Assembly: GCA_029237695.1 (NCBI GenBank)
Contig: CM055278.1
Location: forward strand, 79,691,817-79,755,816
Direction: 5' to 3'
From: Conchocele bisecta
Lineage: Eukaryota; Mollusca; Bivalvia; Lucinida; Thyasiridae
DNA length: 64,000 bases
Each line of letters starts with the position of its first letter. Position 1 is the stretch's first letter. Both the position numbers and the translations under genes were made by a program. The notes below the pieces were generated by a model that worked only from the letters and a program-made list of their open reading frames with translations, ran no database searches and was not told where the DNA came from. Of this stretch, positions 25,501 to 37,460 are shown piece after piece.

Positions 25501-28500
25501 AGGGACACTCGGACTTGTGTGGCCAGTCCTAAGCTCCAGATAGGTGGACGAGACAGGAGAAAGTATACATCTCGGACGTGTGGCCAGTCCTAGCTACCTG
25601 AAATGTGACTGGGTGACTGGAGGAAAGGATACTCAACGGAAACTGGGGGTGTGGCCAGGTCTTAGCACCTGGAATATGTGACTGTTGACAGGATTAAAGG
25701 ATACCCTCGGACTGTTGTGGCCAGTCTAGCTCCTGAAATGTGACTATGACAGAGAAAGGGACTCTCGGAACTGTGTGGCCAGTCTCACTCCTTGGGAAAT
25801 GGTGTGAAACTTGTGACTTGGAAAAAGGAAACTCTCGACTTTGGTGGGGGGGGGGGTGGCCAGTCAAGCGCAGATATGTGACTGTGGCCAGATAACAGGA
25901 AACACTCCGGCACTGTGTGTGCCAGCATAGCTCCTGATATGTCACTGGTGACTGTGCAAAAGGGGAAACTCTCGGACAGTGTGGCCAGTATAGCTCCTGA
26001 TATGTATGACTGTGACTGAGAAAGGGACTCTTCGAACTGTTGTGGCCAGTCTAGCTCCTGATGTGTGACTGTACCTTTAAAAATAAACTCTCGGACTGTA
26101 GTGGCCTGTATAACTCATGTATGTGACTGTGACCTGGAGACAGGAACTGGTCGGGACTGTGTGGCCTGTCTAGCTCTGAGATGTGACTGGGTGAAACTGG
26201 AAAAAGGCAAAAACTCTCGGGTCTTGTTCATGTGGGCCATGATATAGCTCCTGCTTATGTGACTGTGACTGGAAAAAGGGGAATCTCGGAACTGTGTGGC
26301 CTGTCTATGCTCCATGATATTGGTGACTGTGACTGGAAAAAAAGGAAAAACTCTCGGACTTTGTGGTGGCCAGTCTCAGCTCCTGGTATGTGACTGTGGA
26401 CTGGGAAAAAGGAAACTCTCGGTATTGTGTGGCCAGTCTCGCTCCTGATTTATGTTGACTGTGACTGGAAAAATGGAAACTCTTCTGACTGTGTGGCCAG
26501 CATAAAACTCATTGATATGTACTGTGATGGAGGGAAAGGGGAACTAACTCGGACTGTGTGGCCAGTCTACTCCGCTGATGTGTGACTGTGACTGGAGGAA
26601 AGGATACACTCCGGACTGTGAGGGCGGAGATCTAGCTCCTGATATTTGACTGGAAAAGGAAACTGGAGAAAGTTATACTCTCGGACTGTGTGGCCATTCT
26701 TAGCTCCCTGATATGTGACTGTGACTGGATGAAAGGGGACTCTCGGACTGTGTGGCCAGTCTAACTCCTGATTGTGACTGTGACTGGAGGAAACTCTCGG
26801 ACTGTGTGGCCAGTCTAGCTCGATGTTGTGACTGGAAAAACTGGAAAGGGTTGACTCTCGGATGTGTGGCCATCTAGACCTGATGGTGTGGACCTGTGAC
26901 TGGAGAAAAGGGGGACTCTCGGACTTGTTTTGGCCATCTAGCTCCTGATATGTGACTGTGACTGAGGAAAGGGATCTCGACTGTGTGGGCCAGTCAAAGC
27001 TCCTGATATTTGACTGTGACTGGAGAAAAGGATTACTCTCGGACTGTGGCCAGTCTAGCTCCTGATATGTGACTGTGACTGGAGAAAAGGGGTAATACTC
27101 TCCGACTGTGTGGCCAGTCTAGCTCCTGATAGGTGACTGACTGAGAAAGGGACCTCTCGGATTGGGTGTGGGCCAGTCTACTCCCTGGATGTGTGACTGT
27201 GGGACTGGAAAAGGAAAACTCTCGGACTGTGTGGCCAGTCTAGCTCCTGATATGTGACTGTGCTGGAGAAAGGAAACTCTCGGACTGGTTGTGGCCCAAA
27301 GCAAATGCTCCTGATATGGCACTGTGACTGGAAAAAAGAAACTCTTCGGACCTGTGGGTGGCAGTATTTAGGCTCTGATGTGACTGAGTGACTGAGAAAA
27401 AGGGGAAACTCTCAAACGTGTGGCCATCTAGCTCCTGATGTGTGAAACTCCTGGACTTGAAAAATAAAACTCCTTTCGACTGTGTGCCAGTATTGCTCCT
27501 GATGTGACTGTGACCTGGAGAAAGGGGAAACTCTCGGACTTGTGGCCAGTTCTAGCTCCTGATTGGACGTGACTTGAAAAATAAAAACTCTCGGTCTGTG
27601 TGGCCAGATAGGCTCCTTATAAGTGACTGTGACTGGAGGGAAATCCGGACTGAGTGTGGCCAGTCTAGGCTCTGATATGTGGACTGTGACTGGAAAAAAA
27701 GGGGAAATCTCGGGCTGTGTGGCCAGCTGCTCCTGATATGTGAACTGTGACTAGGAAAAAATAGGGAAAAGGGGGGGGGAAAAAAGGGGGGGGGAAAAAG
27801 GGGGGGAATCTCGGAACGGTGTGGCCAGTCTAGCTCATGATATGTGACTGGTGACTGGAAAAAAAAGGAAACTCACGGTCTGTGTGGGGGGGGCCAGCAT
27901 AGCTCCTGATATTTGGACCTGGACTGGAAAAAGGGGAATTCTCGGACTGTATGGCCAGTCTAGCTCCTGATATGTAACTGTTGACTGAGAGGAAAGGGGA
28001 CTCTCGGACTGGTGTGGCCAGTCTACTCCTGAATATGTGACTGTGACTGGAGAAAGGGGGACTCTCGGTAATGTGGTCCAGTATTAGCTCCTGATATGTC
28101 ACTGTGACCTGAAAAAGGGAAACTATTAGACCTGTGTGGCCAGTCTAGCTCCGATATTGGGACTGGTGACTGGAAGGAAAGGGGACTCTCGGACTGTGTT
28201 GCATATAGCTCCTGATTGTTAATGTGTACTGAAAAATGAAAATTTTGGACTGTGTGGCCAGTCCAGCTCCTGGTATGTGACTGTGACCTGGAGAAAAGGG
28301 GACTCTCGGACTGTGTGGCCCAGTATAACTCCTGAATGTGACTGTGACCTGGAGGGGAAAGGAAAAACTGTCGGGATCTGGTGTGGCCTGTCTAGCTCCT
28401 GATATGTGGACCAGTGACTGGAAAAAGGAAAACTCTCGGTCTGTGTGGGCCAGTATAGCCCTGATATGTGACTGTGACTGGAAAAAGGGAAATCCGGACT

Positions 28501-30110
28501 GTGGTGGCCAGTCTAGCTCCTGATATGTGACTGGTGATGGAAAGGGAAAACTCTCGGACTGTGTGGCCAGTCTAGCTCCTGGTATGTACTGTGACTGGAG
28601 GAAACTCTCGATTTGTGTGGGCCATCTCGCTCCTGATTTATGTGACTGTGACTGAAAAAGGGGAAACTCTCTGACTGTGTGGCCAGCATCCCATGATATG
28701 TAACTGTGACCTGGATAAAGGGGAATCAGAACTGTGTGGCCAGTTCTAGCTCCTGATATGTACTGGTGAGTGGAAAGGGGACTCTCGGACTGTGTTGCCA
28801 GTCTAGCCTCCTGATAGGACTGTGACTAAAAAGGAAAAGGAAACTCGGACCTGTGTGGCCAGTCCTAGCTCCTTTTATGTGGACTGTGACTGGAGGAAAC
28901 TAACGGGGACTGTGGTGGCCATCTAGGCTCCTGATGTGGGAACTGTGACGGAAAAAAGGAAACTCCTCGGTCTGTGTGGCCAGTCTAGCTCCTGATATGT
29001 GACTGTGACTGGAAAACGGAACTCTCGGTTTGTTTGGCCAAAGTATAGCTCTGATATGTGACTGTGACTGGAAAAAAGGGGGAATCTCGCTGGTGTGGCC
29101 AGTCCTAGCTCCTGATATGACTGTGATGGATAAAGGAAACTCTCTGACTGATGTGGCCCAGCATAGCTCATGATATGACTGTGACTGGAGAAAAGGGGAA
29201 ATCTAGGACTGTGTGGCCAGTCTAGCTCCTGATTAGGGACTGTGACTGAACAAGGAAACTCTCGGACTGTGTGGCCAAAGGTCTAGCTCCTTATACGTGA
29301 CTGGTGACGAAAAAAGGGACTCTCGGACTGTGTGGCCAGTCTAGCTCCTGATATTGACTGTGACGGAGAAAGGGGTGACTCTCGGAAACTGGTGTGGCCA
29401 GTCTAGCTCCTGATATGTGACTGGTGACTGGAGAAAGGGGACCTCCGGATGGTGTGGCCAGTCTAGCTCCTGAATGGTGACTGTGACGGGAAAGGGGAAA
29501 ACCTCGACTGTGTGGCCAGTCTTTAGTCCTTGATATGTGACTGGTGGACTGGGAAAAGGGGACTCTCGGACTGTGTGGCCAGGTCTTGGCTCCTGATGTG
29601 CTGTGAACGGAGAAAGGGGACTCTGGACTGTGTGGCCAGTCAAGTCCTGTATGTGACTGGTGAAAAAACTGGAAAGAAAGGTATACTCTCGGACTGTGTG
29701 GCCAGTCTAGCTCCTGAGTACGTGACTGAGAAAAGGAAATACTCTCGGAACTGGTGGTCATCTAGCCCTATAAATGTGAAACTGGTGAACTGGGAGGAAA
29801 GGATTCTCTCGGACTGTGTGGCCAGTCCTAGCTCCTGATATGTGACTTTGACTGAGAAAGGGGACCTCGGACTGTGGTTGGCCAGTCTAACTCCGGATGT
29901 GTGACTGGTGACTGGAAAAAGAAACTCTCGGACTGTGTGGCCTTAGCTCCTGATATGTGACTGTGGCCTGGAGAAAGGAAACCTCGGATGTGTTTGGCCA
30001 GCATAGCTCCTGATGTCACTTTTGTGACTGAAAAAAAGGGGAAACTCTCGGACTGTTGTGGCCGTTAATAGCTCCTGATAGTGGACCTGTGGACTGGAGA
30101 AGGGGGAAAC
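19530..30110 (+). other. Low-quality, indel-rich part of the satellite array
   Basis: In this stretch nearly every monomer carries extra or missing bases, such as GTGAAAAACTGG for GTGACTGG, doubled letters, and runs of G or A (27750-27810 alternates long A and G runs). The monomers on both sides, 16.1-19.5 and 30.1-30.8 kb, are clean. The higher-order spacing is stretched by 2-8 percent. This looks like unpolished single-molecule read consensus. True divergence is less likely, since errors are mostly indels. A lesser noisy patch is at 14.8-16.0 kb and another near 30.84-31.36 kb. Confidence 0.75.
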
Positions 30111-31486
30111 TCTCGACTTGTGGCAGTCTAGCTCCTGATGTGTGACTGTGACTTTAAAAATAAAACTCTCGGACTGTGTGGCCAGTATAGCTCCTGATAT
30201 GTGACTGTGACTGGAGAAAGGAAACTCTCGGACTATGTGGCCAGTCTAGCTCCTGATATGTGACAGTGACTGGAAAAAGGAAACTCTCGGTCTGTGTGGC
30301 CAGCATAGCTCCTGATATGTGACTGTGACTGGAAAAAGGGGAATCTCGGACTGTGTGGCCAGTCTAGCTCCTGATATGTGACCGTGACTGGAAAAAGGAA
30401 ACTCTCGGTCTGTGTGGCCAGCATAGCTCCTGATATGTGACTGTGACTGGTAAAAGGGGAATCTCGGACTGTGTGGCCAGTCTAGCTCATGATATGTGAC
30501 TGTGACTGGAAAAAGGAAACTCTCGGTCTGTGTGGCCAGCATAGCTCCTGATATGTGACTGTGACTGGAAAAAGGGGAATCTCGGACTGTATGGCCAGTC
30601 TAGCTCCTGATATGTAACTGTGACTAGAGAAAGGGGACTCTCGGACTGTGTGGCCAGTCTAGCTCCTGATATGTGACTGTGACTGGAGAAAGGGGACTCT
30701 CGGACTATGTGGTCAGTATAGCTCCTGATATGTCACTGTGACTGGAAAAAGGAAACTATTGGACTGTGTGGCCAGTCTAGCTCCTGATCTGTGACTGGAG
30801 AAAGGGGACTCTCGGACTGTGTTGCCAGTATAGCTCCTGATATGAATGTGACTTGGAAAAATGGAAAAAGGAAACTCTCGGTCTGTGTGGCCAGCATAAG
30901 CTCCTGATATGTGACTGTGACTGGAAAAAGGGGAATTCGGGAACTGTATGGCAGTCTAGCTCCTGATATGTAATGTGGACTAGAGAAAAGGGGACTCTCG
31001 GACTGTGGTGGCCAGTCTGCTCCTGATATGTGACTGTGACTGGAGAAAGGGGACTCTGGACTATGTGGTCCGGTTAGCTCCATGATAATGTCACTGTGAC
31101 CTGAAAAAAAGGAAAAATATTGGCTGTGGTTGGGGGCCAGTAGATCCTGATGTGACTGGAGAAAGGGGACTCGGACTGTGTTGCCATTATAGCTCCTGAT
31201 ATGTGCATGGGCTGAGGAAAAAAGGAAATTCTTGGACTGTGGTGGCCAGTCTAGTCCCTGATATGTGACTGTTGAAGGGGAGAAAGGGGACTCTGGGAAT
31301 GTGGTGGCCAGCATAGCTCCTGATGTGACTGTGACTGGAAAAAAGGGGAATCGGACTGTGTGGCCAGTATAGCTCCTGATATGTGAATGTGACTGGAAAA
31401 AGGAAATTATTGGACTGTGTGACCAGTCTAGCTCCTGATATGTGACTGTGACTGGAGAAAGAGAGCTCTCGGACTGTGGCAGCAAG

Positions 31487-33305
31487 TCAACACATACCTA
31501 TTGTAGATGTGGAGACGGAGTTGCGACTGCACTGTGCGTAAAATCAATACCACACGCCCATTTTAATCAGGGCGGGTAGCCACATCTTCTGGTTGCAAAA
31601 AAACGTGTGTATCTTAATATTGGAGGAAACCGGAGCTCTCGGAGAATACCGAATTGTCCGATCTGGCGACTCTTGCTCAGATTATCAACGTTTCTGAACA
31701 TCTGATGACAATGCCAACTCGCAATCAAACAATCTAATTGTTGGAGCACGAGCGGTAACACCGCTCAGGCTCAGTCAATCAAACTGCTTGATTTAAAACA
31801 CAATATTCACTTACTTTGAAGTAAATAAATTGGCAATTATTTTCAAGAATAGCACAGGCGGTAGTGTATTCTGGTCGAAATTGAGCCCGCACAGGATTGT
31901 TGAAAAGAGCATTGAGTGGGACAACCGAACAAGCCAGTAAGGTGTCGTTTGTCATGCGCACTGACAGATATGATTATAATAAGCATTTTTGTCAATTTCA
32001 AAAGGCAAAGAGTTTGGAGTCTGTTAAAATGACAAAATACCATTACGCTTTCACAAAGGATGCATATTTCAATATAATAAAACATGCTATAGAGAAGGGG
32101 CATAAATTATATTTGTCATTTAACGAACCAATGGAGCGAAAAATTCAAACAAACATTATAGTTCATGTTTTTGATAATAGTCTCGGGTTGTGATGACATT
32201 TGGTGTTATCACGAACACCGTACAAGCTGGTACCATACATCGTATTCCACTATGTTATCCTTATTAAATACTCGTTTCCAGCCTCAAGTTATTCTATTAT
32301 TCCCCTTAATTGCTTGTATTCGAATATACGGAGTTTCTGAAAATGCTAACTCTATGCTCAACTATATCATCGCACAATTTAACCTTTGTTTCGTAGTTCC
32401 GTGAACGCGTATGGTGATGTTTTATGAAGACGATAGTGAAAGTTAAAATAAATGACTCTTATTTTTATTAAAATAATACACGAGACAAGCCGTCTTATTG
32501 TGTGTAAGTTTTGTTATACAGTTCTTATATGCTATACATGTAACGGACCGTTCACTTTTCAAAATCGCTTCCAATCCAAAAATCACATAATTCATAGTAG
32601 AATATTGTACACGTAATAGTATGACCACGATTGTGCGAAATCAAATTTTATCACATTTCCAGATTTCGGCGAAAAGGTTTTCAGAAACAGTCACTCAAAA
32701 TATCGACCAATGGTCATACGTACTTTAGTTATTTCGCGGCGTCATTTATGGACACCGAAAATAGCTAATTTATTACGCGATTGTCAGTAATATTCGACAC
32801 TACAATAAGATAGATGTTCACGGTTTATTGTCCGTTTTATATCATGCATGGGGTCAAACCATAATGTTACAACATGATCCTGTGTATCACCTGCCGTTTT
32901 ATCTTTTGCAGTTATTAACCAATCACGTGCTGAGGCAACACATATTTTCATACGATGGATATAAACAAACAAGGGCATCGTTATCACTAAGCTAATCCCC
33001 TCGCTGGCAGCCTTGATACTAAAAATAAACAAATAAATTAACGCATTTGCCTTGTAAACAATGTGAACATACGTCCTCAGTGACCTTGACTTTGGGCCGT
33101 CGGACATGGGTCGTATGCACAACAAAACACCATCCATAGACACTGGACAAATATTATCACAATCGGTGTAGCGGTTCATAAGTTATTGAAAAATGAAAGT
33201 GTTACTGACGTACACGCACGCCAGCACGTACATGGACTAACGTTTCCTCCCCTCTTGTCTATCTGCGAGGGGATACTTATATTATGTATTCACGGAAGTT
33301 AAAAC
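31487..33305. other. Intergenic, no gene recognised
   Basis: About 31618-31660 contains 'TTGGAGGAAACCGGAGCTCT', which resembles a fragment of a repeat common in invertebrate genomes (low confidence). ORFs at 31897-32193 (98 aa, plus) and 32784-33179 (131 aa, minus) show no family features I recognise and have no supporting splice or promoter signals. Confidence 0.4.
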
Positions 33306-33735
33306 AAATATTGAATATTATTGCCAGATAACATTTTATGGCAATACATTGTATATCAGACGTAACTTTCCACACTGATATCAGGGTTGATAACCGTGTT
33401 TCCTTAAAATGTTAACGGACCTTAATATTTATACTCTGTATTTATTTTTTGATGTGCAATTGTCATACTTTACAATCTGTCGAAAATATTATTTTGTTCA
33501 AGTGACGCATTTAATTAGCATAACTAATTAAAAAATTCGTTTGCATATGAAAATAGCCTGATACCAACGCGCGTCACTATCAGTAACATAAATATTTCTA
33601 AATGATTATACGTGTATAGCGGCCATTCGTAATCTTTAGAACCGGTGGAATAGTGACACAATTATACACTTATTTAGTTCCTATAAAGAACATTTTCTGC
33701 TTACTGAGTGGGCATGTACCTTTAACGAGTAATTA
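33306..33735. repeat. Dispersed repeat D, copy 1
   Basis: About 420 bp that reappear inverted at 47088-47485. Shared blocks include GAGTGGGCATGTACCTTTAA at the right edge, TAGTGACACAATTATACACTTA, GCATATGAAAATAGCCTGAT and CACACTGATATCAG. No ORF of note. The class is unknown. Confidence 0.8.
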
Positions 33736-33763
33736 GTCGGAATTAAAAAATGACAATTACTGC

Positions 33764-36192
33764 CTGTGGTACATCAGGTTATCTTCTATTCTCACAAACA
33801 GCTTCGACTTCTATTCTACAAACAGAGCTTCGACCCATTGCACGTGGTTAATGCACAACTAGTTAAGTGGCCTGTGGTACATCAGGTTATCTTTTATTAT
33901 CCGAACAGAGCTTCGAGTCATTGTACGTGGCTAATGCACAACTAGTTAAGTGACCTGTGGTACATCAGGTTATCTTCTATTCTCACAAACAGAGCTTCGA
34001 GCCATTGCACGTGGTTAATGCATAACTAGTCTTCTATTCTCGCAAAAAACAGAGCTTCGAGTCATTGTACGTGGTTAGTGCACAACAGCTAAGTGACATG
34101 TGGTACATCAGGCTATCTTATATTTTCACAAACAGAGCTTCGAGTCATTGCACGTGGTTATTGCACAACTAGTTAAGTGGCCTGTGGTACATCGGGTTAT
34201 ATTATATTCTTACAAACAGAGCTTCGACCCATGGTACGTGGTTAATGCACAACTAGTTAAGTGGCCTGTTGTACATCAGGTTATCTTCTATTCTTACAAA
34301 CAGAGCTTCGAGCCATTGTACCCGGTTAGTGCACAACTAGCTAAGTGACCTGTGGTACATCAGGCTATCTTCTATTCTCAAAAACAGACCTTCGAGCCAT
34401 TGTACGTGGTTAATGCATAACTAGTTAAGTGACCTGTGATACATCAGGCTATCTTCTATTCTCACAAACAGAGCTTCGAGTCATTGTACGTGGTTAGTGC
34501 ACAACTAGTTAAGTGACCTGTGGTACATCAGGTTATCTTCCATTCTCACAAACAGAGCTTCGAGTCATTGTATGTGGTTAATGCACAACTAATGTGGCCT
34601 GTGGTACATCAGGTTATCTTTTATTCTCCAAACAGAGCTTGGAGCCATTGTACGTGGTTAGTGCACAATTAGTTAAGTGACCTGTGGTACATCAGGTTAT
34701 CTTCTATTCTCACAAACAGAGCTTCGAGTCATTCTACGTGGTCAGTGCACAACTAGTTAAGTGGCCTGTTGTACATCATGTTATCTTCTATTCTCCAAAC
34801 ACAGCTTCGAGTCATTGTACGTGGTTAATGCACAACTAGTTAAGTGGCCTGTGATACATCAGGTTATCATTTATTCTCCAAACAGAGCTTCGAGCCATTG
34901 TACGTGGTTAGTGCACAACTAGTTAAGTGGCCTTTTGTACATCAGGTTATCTTATATTCTCACAAACAGAGCTTCGAGTCATTGCACGTGGTTAATGCTC
35001 AACTAGTTAAGTGACCTGTGGTACATCAGGTTATCTTGTATTCTCACAAACAGAGCTTCGAGTCATTACACGTGGTTAGTGCACAACTAGCTAAGTGACA
35101 TGTGGTGCATCAGATTATCTTCAATTCTCACAAACAAAGCTTCGAGTCATTATACGTGGTTAGTGCACAATTAGCTGAGTGACCTGTGGTACATCATGTT
35201 ATCTTCTATTCTCACAAACAGAGCTTCGAGCCATTGTACGTGGTTAATGCATAACTAGTTAAGTGACATGTGCTACATCAGGTTATCATATATTCTCACA
35301 AACAGAGCTTCGAGTCATTGCACGTGGTTAGCGCGCAACTAGCTAAGTGGCTTGTGGTACATCAGGTTATCTTATATTCTCAGAATAGAAGATAACTAAC
35401 CACGTGAAATGGCTCGAAGCTCTGTTTGTGAGAATAGAAGATAACCTGATGTACCACAGGCCACTTAACTAGTTGTGCACTAACTGTAGTCACACGAAGA
35501 TGTAACTTACTAACTTTAGAGTTATCCCAAACAGAGCTTCGAGTCATTGTACGTGGTTAATGCACAGGTTATCTTGTATTCTCACAAACAGAGCTTCGAT
35601 TCATTACACGTGGTTAGTGCACAACTAGCTAAGTGACATGTGGTACATCAGATTATCTTATATTCTCACAAACAGAGCTTCGAGCCATTGTACTTGGTTA
35701 ATGCACAACTAGTTAAGTGACATGTGCTACATCAGGTTACCATATATTCTCACAAACTGAGCTTCGAGTCATTGCACGTGGTTAGCGCTCAACTAGCTAA
35801 GTGGCCTGTGGTACATCATGTTATCTTCTATTCTCATAAACAGAGCTTCGAGTCATTGTATGTGGTTAATGCACAACTAGTTAAGTGACTGTGGTACATC
35901 AGCTTATCTTCTATTCTCACAAACAGAGCGTCTAGCCATAGTACGTGCACAACTAGTTAAGTAGCCTGTTGTACATCAGGTTATCTTCTATTCTCACAAA
36001 CAGAGCCTCGAGACATTGCACGTGGTTAGTGCACAAATATTTAAGTGACCTTTGGTACATCAGGTTATCTTCTATTCTCACAAACAGAGCTTCGAGTCAT
36101 TGCACGTGGTTAGTACACAACTAGGTTAGTGACCTGTGGTACATCAGGTTATCTTCTATTCTCACAAACAGAGCTTCGAGCCATTGTACGTG
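33764..36192 (+). repeat. 84-bp satellite array, left part
   Basis: About 27-29 copies of an 84-bp unit: CTGTGGTACATCAGGTTATC, TTCTATTCTCACAAACAGAG, CTTCGAGTCATTGTACGTGG, TTAATGCACAACTAGTTAAG, TGGC. The period was measured at 40579 to 40663. Frequent variants are TTAATGCAC or TTAGTGCAC and GTGGC or GTGAC. 84 is a multiple of three, so the array keeps a 28-residue ORF open, as at 34100-34348. That is not evidence of a protein. The array is split from its right part by the DIRS-like element. Confidence 0.95.
35385..35530 (-). repeat. Inverted satellite plus DIRS-terminus junction fragment
   Basis: Within the forward array, 35385-35487 reads as the reverse complement of a satellite unit, and 35488-35530 as the reverse complement of the DIRS right terminus (TGTAGTCACACGAAGATGTA, ACTTACTAACTTTAGAGTTA). 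The junction GTGCACTAACTGTAG equals the reverse complement of the DIRS/satellite boundary at 40550-40560. The forward array then resumes with AAACAGAGCTTCGAG. Confidence 0.85.
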
Positions 36193-36209
36193 GTTTTTTA
36201 TATGGATAT
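36193..36209 (-). repeat. Terminal repeat B2 of the DIRS-like element
   Basis: GTTTTTTATATGGATAT, repeated at 36452-36468. The preceding bases CATTGTACGTG are satellite, so the element edge falls at the GTT. Confidence 0.75.
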
Positions 36210-36353
36210 TCAAAACTTACGTCACACTTCATAATATGTAATTATTTAATAAACCAAAATGCCTTATCTCTACCACGTACACATACCAAACATAGCCATA
36301 TCAATACATGTATCTGTACACTTTAACATGTACAAATATACCTTATAACACAA

Positions 36354-36468
36354 ACATTTATGGCAAAGACAACCGGTAATTTTACGACAATATGATGTCG
36401 TAAAATTGGGATAACTCTAAAGTTAGTAAGTTACATATTCGTGTGACTACAGTTTTTTATATGGATAT
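36354..36468 (-). repeat. Internal B1-A2 junction repeat of the DIRS-like element
   Basis: A2 (36354-36454) equals A1 at 40456-40556 base for base over 101 bp and includes the palindrome ATTTTACGACAATATGATGT continuing to CGTAAAAT. It overlaps B1 (36452-36468) at GTT. In DIRS biology this internal copy corresponds to the junction of the circular intermediate and templates completion of the ends. Confidence 0.85.
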
Positions 36469-36716
36469 GTTTTTGTATTGAAGACAAGTTGTCTTTACCA
36501 AGGAACATGTAATATACTAGATTGTTCACATGTATCTTAATAACATAGTTTGACTAGATTACTTATCTTATTAAAACATTTTTCAAACTCAAAACATGTA
36601 AAGTACTTAAATCATAGCATATATTAGACACTAAAATATTGTTCATGTAACTGTACCGATATTACAGTTATTGTCCTGCAACATTACATTCACAGCTCTC
36701 AAAATAAACTACAGCA

Positions 36717-37460
36717 TCAATAATGGAGCCCTTCAAAGTTCATAATATCTGTAGTATGCCGCGCAGGTACCATAGGATGTACATAATGGTTATAAAATAC
36801 CTCTTTCGTTTTCCAACGACCAACATACATAGCAGTTTCTGGGTCTCATCCTGCTTTGACTGCTGAATTGGCACCTGTCGGCCTGAATCACTTAGCCTTG
36901 TAACATTGACCACCTAACCCGACTGCATTTATGGAATTACGCAGAATATGAGACACAGTATCGGCCTTAATTCCAGTATATGGACTGACTAAAGACAAGA
37001 ATATTGGACCATTTCTTGTAGTAAACTGTGATGTTAATTCAATGTAACATTTTAATGCCGACACAGGGTCAAGTTTCGGATCTTTAGCTGGTGGAATGCG
37101 GACCTCAAAACCAGATCTAGAAGAATCATTCTTGATGCCAAAAAATGTAATGGTTAACGAGCCATCAGAATGAAATGACACATGGTCTCGCGATAGAATA
37201 TATGGTGACACTGTAGATTCTGAGGGATCAAATAGCTCTCCGCGTGGTGCCAGATCTGATGGCCGAGCCATAAATGATAACGCGAGTAATGTAAAACAGT
37301 TCATACGTAATTGTTTCACAGATAGTTTTGTATTTTCTGGATTTTTTCGGAAATATTCCATGAAGGGAGTAACTGGCATTACCGCTGTTCGCTTTGCTGG
37401 TCTTTTCGTGCCTGATTTGACGAGAGCATTCGTAAGCCTCTTCAAGTCACTGTCATGCAT
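36717..37460 (-). pseudogene. Tyrosine recombinase (YR) catalytic domain, interrupted
   Basis: The open part 36888-37460 (190 aa, start ATG at 37460) includes 'TLLALSFMARPSDLA', holding the first catalytic Arg of the lambda-integrase fold, followed by 'SYTGIKADTVSHIL'-like text. A TGA at 36888-36890 cuts the frame just before 'FRPTGANSAVKAG', the second Arg box. Another TGA at 36846-36848 follows, then 'MYVGRWKTKEVF' and 'NHYVHP', with the presumed catalytic Tyr, to a natural stop at 36717. Both stops are TGA, possibly from CGA decay (inference). The N-terminal SAM-like half (SWAKSTLKQYNRYIEVF) lies in the upstream ORF in another frame. The ORFs overlap by 8 bp in ATGCATGA. Confidence 0.8.

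Larger units (their letters stand above)
13591..31486 (+). repeat. 59-bp satellite array, about 18 kb
   Basis: This is roughly 300 tandem copies of a 59-bp monomer: CTAGCTCCTGATATGTGACT, GTGACTGGAAAAAGGAAACT, CTCGGACTGTGTGGCCAGT. Variants include GGAGAAAGGGGACT in place of GGAAAAAGGAAACT, and GTATAG, GCATAG or GTCTAG before CTCC. The period was measured in clean rows (for example 16561-16620). Because 59 is not a multiple of three, the many minus-strand ORFs rich in 'SHSHISGARLATQSE' are read-throughs, not proteins. The monomer matches one end of MITE-S (see 51956-52150). The array ends abruptly near 31486. Confidence 0.95.

Noticed and set aside
14499..31485. Dozens of minus-strand ORFs with Ser/His/Gln-rich repeated text
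   Set aside because: They are translations of the 59-bp satellite and its noisy consensus. The frame changes every unit because 59 is not a multiple of three.
12775..31486. CRISPR-like array
   Set aside because: Units are head-to-tail with no unique spacers, and the setting is eukaryotic.
31897..33179. Host exons (98- and 131-aa ORFs)
   Set aside because: No recognisable domain, no convincing splice sites or neighbours; lengths are compatible with chance.
37453..37460. Programmed +1 frameshift at CCC-T between RT and YR
   Set aside because: Two more frame changes upstream and two stops downstream make decay or sequencing error the simpler explanation. Kept only as a minor alternative.
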